Both the position numbers and the translations under genes were made by a program. This document shows positions 13,145 to 16,435 of a DNA stretch of 16,435 bases, piece after piece (positions within the stretch are counted from its first letter, which is position 1; every line of letters starts with the position of its first letter). The stretch is from Rhodocyclaceae bacterium UBA1310 (GTDB lineage Bacteria; Pseudomonadota; Gammaproteobacteria; Burkholderiales; Rhodocyclaceae): assembly GCA_002307175.1 (NCBI GenBank), contig DBTS01000075.1:36106-52540 (forward strand), in the 5' to 3' direction. The notes beneath the pieces were generated by a model. It worked only from the letters and a program-made list of their open reading frames with translations, was not told the origin of the DNA and did no database searches.

Positions 13145-14278
13145 ATGATGGCATCAACGTTCTGGCGGCAGTTCAGGCTCGGCCTGACATTCCCGGTATT
13201 CCTCGCATCTCTGGCAGTTCCCGGCGTTTCCAGCGCTTCCTCCGAGGCTGCAGTCTTTCTCACCAGCGGACAGCTGAAGGTGCAGATCGACCAGATCGCC
13301 GCAGCCCATCCTGACAAGGTCAAGGTGCTGGACATCGGCCAAACGCTCAACAACAGCCACCTCTATGTACTGCAGATCGGCACCGGCAAGCCAAACACTC
13401 CGGCCGTACTGGCCCTCTTCGGCCAGCATGCAGATGAGCATGAAGGCACCAATCTGGCGCTTGGGCTGACCCGCTGGCTGGTCGACAAGGCTGAAAACTA
13501 CGAAGCCATTGCCAATGAGCTGAACAAGGTGACGATTTATATCGCACCGATGATCAATCCAGATGGCATGGATTACGATCTGCGCGATCCGGATGATCAC
13601 CCAGGCTGGCGCAAGAATCGATCGCCGCAGGAAAATGCGGAGTTCGGTGTCGATCTGAACCGCAACTGGGGGGCTTTCTGGGATGCGCCAACGGGCTCGA
13701 AATCGCTCTCCGCACGCATCAAGGATTCTGCCGACCCGAATTATCGCGGCAGCCGGCCTTTTTCTGAAAAGGAAACACAGGCGCTGCGCGGTTTTGTGCT
13801 CAGTCACAGCAACATCCGCATGTTCGTCGATTACCACACCGGCTCGGCAAACTTCATGCAGGGCGCCGTCCTCCTGCCCTATTCCTATGGAGGCCAGGCA
13901 GTACCTTCTGCCGCCAAGCTGTGTGCCGAGCAGTTGCCGGATCAATTTGCCAGTGCCATCAGCAACCGGGAAGACTCCCGCAAGCCTTTTCGCGCCGTGC
14001 AGGCGAACCGCATGAACGCTCTCGCCGTGGAGCAGTCGCCGGCCTTGCTGAAACCTGTCATGTGGGCGGCCACTCCGACTTCAAATGCTTCCTCCGGCAC
14101 AGCCATCGACTGGACGGCTTCCAACGGTCTGTGCTCGATGGGGGTGGAAATTTCCCTGCGCAACCCACAGTCAGGCCGGCAGCTGGAATCCCGACTCATT
14201 GAGGACCAGAGCCACGGGCTACTGCTGTTGCTGGAAAGCCTGACCGCGAAGCCCGAACGGGAGAAGAACGGCGGCTGA
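13145..14278 (+). CDS. Secreted M14-family zinc carboxypeptidase
   Basis: This 377-residue metallopeptidase is related to carboxypeptidase A. The N-terminus is a Sec signal peptide (FRLGLTFPVFLASLAVPGVSSA), with cleavage probably near residue 31, so it acts in the periplasm or outside the cell. Zinc ligands are His95 and Glu98 (GQHADEHEG) and His231 (FVDYHTG). Substrate-binding residues match INPDGMDYD, WRKNRS and GVDLNRNW, and the catalytic glutamate is about residue 335 in SMGVEISLRN. The full active site is present. There is no obvious propeptide, transmembrane tail or cell-wall-binding domain. Two adjacent ATG codons form the start, with only an A-rich stretch upstream; GATAAT at 13114-13119 might be a -10. 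The gene stands alone, converging on the GGDEF/EAL gene. It may cleave peptides or peptidoglycan stems. Confidence 0.93.
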   Translation: MMASTFWRQFRLGLTFPVFLASLAVPGVSSASSEAAVFLTSGQLKVQIDQIAAAHPDKVKVLDIGQTLNNSHLYVLQIGTGKPNTPAVLALFGQHADEHEGTNLALGLTRWLVDKAENYEAIANELNKVTIYIAPMINPDGMDYDLRDPDDHPGWRKNRSPQENAEFGVDLNRNWGAFWDAPTGSKSLSARIKDSADPNYRGSRPFSEKETQALRGFVLSHSNIRMFVDYHTGSANFMQGAVLLPYSYGGQAVPSAAKLCAEQLPDQFASAISNREDSRKPFRAVQANRMNALAVEQSPALLKPVMWAATPTSNASSGTAIDWTASNGLCSMGVEISLRNPQSGRQLESRLIEDQSHGLLLLLESLTAKPEREKNGG

Positions 14279-14329
14279 CGTGCGGGTTTCAGACGAAAAA
14301 CAGCATCCCGGAACAAGTACTGATGTTCG

Positions 14330-16147
14330 TCACTCCGGCTGTGAGTTCCACGTCATGCACCAGATCGGAAAATCGTCTGCCGGCAGGGGCTTGGCAAAAT
14401 GGTAGCCCTGTCCGTACATGCACCCCAGTTGCCGCAACACCTTATCCTCCTCGCCAGCCTCGATGCCTTCGGCGATGGTGGTAAGGGAGAGGCTGTTGGC
14501 CAGCGCCAGAATGGCCCGTGCAATGGAGGCATTGATCGGCATCCGGTCAATGTGCCGCACGAACGATTTGTCGATCTTCAGGCAATCAATGGGAAAGCTG
14601 CTTAGATAACTCAGGCTGGAAAACCCCGTGCCGAAGTCGTCGATCGCCAGGCGGATGCCCAGGGCCTTGATGGCATTCAGTGTGGGCAGAAGATTGCACA
14701 CATCTTTCATCAGCACGCTCTCCGTGAGCTCCAGTTCGATGTATCGGGGATCCATGTCGTACTGTGCCAGCAAAGACCTGAGCTGATCTGGAAAAGAAGA
14801 ACTGTAGAGTTGTAACGCAGAAATGTTGACCGCTATCTGCAGCAGGGGAATGCCCTGGCCACGCCAGAGGGAGAGCAGTTCCAGCACCTTACGCAAAACC
14901 CACTCCCCAAGCGGGATGATCAGTCCGCATTCCTCCGCCAGCGGAATAAACTCGACGGGGCGCAACAGCCCGCGCACAGGGTGTTGCCAGCGTATCAGTG
15001 CCTCGGCTCCGAGCACGATCTTTCTTTCGAGTTCAACCTGAGGCTGCAGGAACAAGACCAGTTGATCGCTTTCAATGGCCTGCCGCAGCTCGTTTTCCAG
15101 ATGCATGCTGGAGGGTTTGTAACTCGCCGTGCCCGGCAGATAGCCACGATAGTTGTTGCGCCCGCTTGCCTTGGCTTCATACATGGCTGAATCTGCCTTG
15201 GCAAGCAATGCACTGGAATCCCGGTCATCGGTGGGGAAAATGGCCCGCCCCACACTGACGGTCACGACCAGAGAACACTCTCCGATGACAATTGGCTCAC
15301 GCATTGCACTGAGCACCCGACTGGCGACGGCATCTGCGGTAGCAACGTTCGGAATGTTCTCCAGAAGAATGACGAATTCATCACCCCCCAGACGGGCCAC
15401 CATATCTGCCTCGCGCGACGACTTCCGCAGACGTTGCGCCACCCTGTGCAGCACCTCATCGCCTGCAGCATGTCCAAGCGAATCGTTGATCTGCTTGAAT
15501 CGGTCGATATCAATGAACAGCAGCACGACCAGCCTGTACTTTGCGGCGGCATCGGCACATGCCTGCACGAGTCTTTCGGTAAGAAGGGTGCGATTGGGAA
15601 TGCCTGTCAGCACATCGTAATGCGCCAGATAGTAGAGCTCGCTCTGCCGGCGCTCGGTAATCACGCCGAGCAGATCGTGGCCATTGGCGATACCGCGATA
15701 GCGCTCATCCTCGACCACCATGAACCCGCTCATGTGCGAAGTCCCCGCTTCACTGATGATCTTTGCGGCTTCATCTATATTGCACGCATGATCGATCACC
15801 ACCGGTTTTCGGTAGTCATACTTTCCCGACAGGAAAAGAGCAGCCAGGCTCCTTCTTCCAAAAACCTCTGTGGCATACTCTCTGCTGAAGAACTCTACAA
15901 AATAGTTCCTGTCCAGAACAGCCACGGGCTTGCGCTGGGCATCCACCACAGGAATCGCGTAGAGCATCGTATCCGCCAGAAAACGACGGAAAACCAGTTG
16001 GCACCGATCTTCGACCTGGGCAGGCTCAAGGTATTGCACCAACGTGCCCACAGTCGGGCTGGCCTGAAGACGACCATCCTTGATGAAGGAGAGCGGAGCA
16101 CTGCTGGCGGAAACTGAAGTAATGGGTGAAGTAATTGGGAAAATCAC
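14330..16147 (-). CDS. CBS-pair GGDEF-EAL c-di-GMP signalling protein
   Basis: This 605-residue cytoplasmic protein has three parts: a pair of CBS modules (about 28-165), a diguanylate cyclase domain (about 172-335) and a c-di-GMP phosphodiesterase domain (about 348-597). The cyclase signature GGDEF is intact at 254-258, and the product-inhibition I-site RxxD is at 245-248. In the EAL domain, AEALIRW (EAL at 382-384), ELELTES, DDFGTGFSSL, DCLKIDKSF, AEGIEAGEED and GQGYHFAKPLP keep the expected metal and catalytic residues, so both activities are plausible. CBS pairs usually bind adenine nucleotides, which would tie c-di-GMP turnover to energy state. No membrane segment is seen. The GTG start at 16147 lacks a Shine-Dalgarno sequence and is uncertain; the N-terminus contains the repeat PITSPITS. 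It converges on the peptidase gene with about 50 bp between. Confidence 0.93.
   Translation of the reverse strand: MIFPITSPITSVSASSAPLSFIKDGRLQASPTVGTLVQYLEPAQVEDRCQLVFRRFLADTMLYAIPVVDAQRKPVAVLDRNYFVEFFSREYATEVFGRRSLAALFLSGKYDYRKPVVIDHACNIDEAAKIISEAGTSHMSGFMVVEDERYRGIANGHDLLGVITERRQSELYYLAHYDVLTGIPNRTLLTERLVQACADAAAKYRLVVLLFIDIDRFKQINDSLGHAAGDEVLHRVAQRLRKSSREADMVARLGGDEFVILLENIPNVATADAVASRVLSAMREPIVIGECSLVVTVSVGRAIFPTDDRDSSALLAKADSAMYEAKASGRNNYRGYLPGTASYKPSSMHLENELRQAIESDQLVLFLQPQVELERKIVLGAEALIRWQHPVRGLLRPVEFIPLAEECGLIIPLGEWVLRKVLELLSLWRGQGIPLLQIAVNISALQLYSSSFPDQLRSLLAQYDMDPRYIELELTESVLMKDVCNLLPTLNAIKALGIRLAIDDFGTGFSSLSYLSSFPIDCLKIDKSFVRHIDRMPINASIARAILALANSLSLTTIAEGIEAGEEDKVLRQLGCMYGQGYHFAKPLPADDFPIWCMTWNSQPE
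16115..16135 (-). repeat. Short in-frame direct repeat at the N-terminus of the GGDEF-EAL gene
   Basis: TGAAGTAAT on the plus strand occurs at 16115-16123 and 16127-16135, a 12-bp period encoding PITSPITS on the minus strand. It is either a small in-frame duplication or a sign that the true start is further inside. Confidence 0.4.
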
Positions 16148-16435
16148 GGCAAATTGCTGCTGATCAGGTCGTTCGACAGGGCGAAGGTCCGCAATCTGAG
16201 GTCTGCCGCGGATTTACCACCCTTGCCACATCAGCGTGGCGGCAGCCATACAAACCCTGGGCAATGCAACAGGAAGCATCACGCCCACCTAGGTCTAAAG
16301 TAATATACGTCGACTGTTAAGGCCGGATTACAGAAACATTTGGACACGCTTTGCGACTCTTTTCGTCGCATACAGTGTGCCGCGCATGCGTGATTCGGCG
16401 CACATTCACCAAGAAGCTGTTCACGATCTGTAGCG
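16148..16435. other. Upstream region of the GGDEF-EAL gene, no gene seen
   Basis: About 290 bp to the window end hold no convincing coding frame. TATATT on the minus strand (16307-16302) could be a -10 for the GGDEF-EAL gene, without a recognisable -35. TGCGAC at 16352-16357 and GTCGCA at 16365-16370 form a perfect 6-bp inverted repeat. The right-hand copy of the window-end repeat lies at 16409-16429. Confidence 0.4.
16409..16429 (-). repeat. Right copy of a terminal inverted repeat pair
   Basis: On the minus strand this reads AGATCGTGAACAGCTTCTT followed by GG, 18 of 21 bases matching the plus strand at 21-41. See the left copy. The opposite orientation is what flanking inverted insertion sequences or dispersed repeats would give, but only the edge is visible. 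Confidence 0.45.

Noticed and set aside
13154..13945. Minus-strand open frame of 263 codons opposite the carboxypeptidase
   Set aside because: The plus strand encodes a full M14 active site and signal peptide; the reverse frame has no domain.
1..16435. tRNA, rRNA, CRISPR array, integrase or complete insertion sequence
   Set aside because: I saw no cloverleaf sequence, no regularly spaced repeats and no transposase or recombinase motifs in any frame.

Overview
The window is about 16.4 kb of moderately GC-rich bacterial chromosome. The single-Cache chemoreceptor, the GGDEF/EAL protein, the OsmC protein and the codon use look proteobacterial. I would guess a free-living betaproteobacterium, perhaps in or near the Neisseriales, but no rRNA or tRNA is present to confirm this. 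I see no complete mobile element, no CRISPR array and no phage gene. The content is mostly metabolic, redox and signalling genes in short transcription units.

Left part (63-5282): an ADP-ribosylglycohydrolase of the DraG type (-) is divergent from a small protein of unknown function (+). A single-Cache methyl-accepting chemotaxis protein (-) follows, with a good intrinsic terminator. Across an AT-rich intergenic region lies a short-chain dehydrogenase (+), which converges on a DUF3237 protein (-). A perfect 11-bp inverted repeat lies upstream of the DUF3237 gene.

Centre (5621-11115): a GTG-started protein of unknown function is followed by the most notable unit, three tightly packed genes. 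They encode a PlsC-type acyltransferase with two C-terminal membrane segments, a PAP2 membrane protein of the inositol-phosphorylceramide-synthase (AUR1-like) type, and an 811-residue dikinase-like phosphotransferase. The last has the ATP-domain / central domain / swivelling His-domain layout of rifampin phosphotransferase and PigC, and lacks the PEP-binding barrel of true PEP synthase. Tight spacing suggests a shared pathway, possibly a lipid or head-group modification; the substrate is unknown. A 120-residue protein of unknown function follows.

Right part (11120-16147): a redox-flavoured group holds an OsmC-family protein (-), a DsbA-like thioredoxin-fold protein with CPFS in place of CxxC (-), and a divergent single-domain cupin (+). 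Next come a secreted M14 zinc carboxypeptidase (+) and, converging on it, a CBS-CBS-GGDEF-EAL protein (-) whose cyclase, I-site and phosphodiesterase motifs all look intact.

The two ends of the window carry closely similar 21-bp sequences in opposite orientation (21-41 and 16409-16429). They may be the inner edges of repeats or insertion sequences lying just outside the window.
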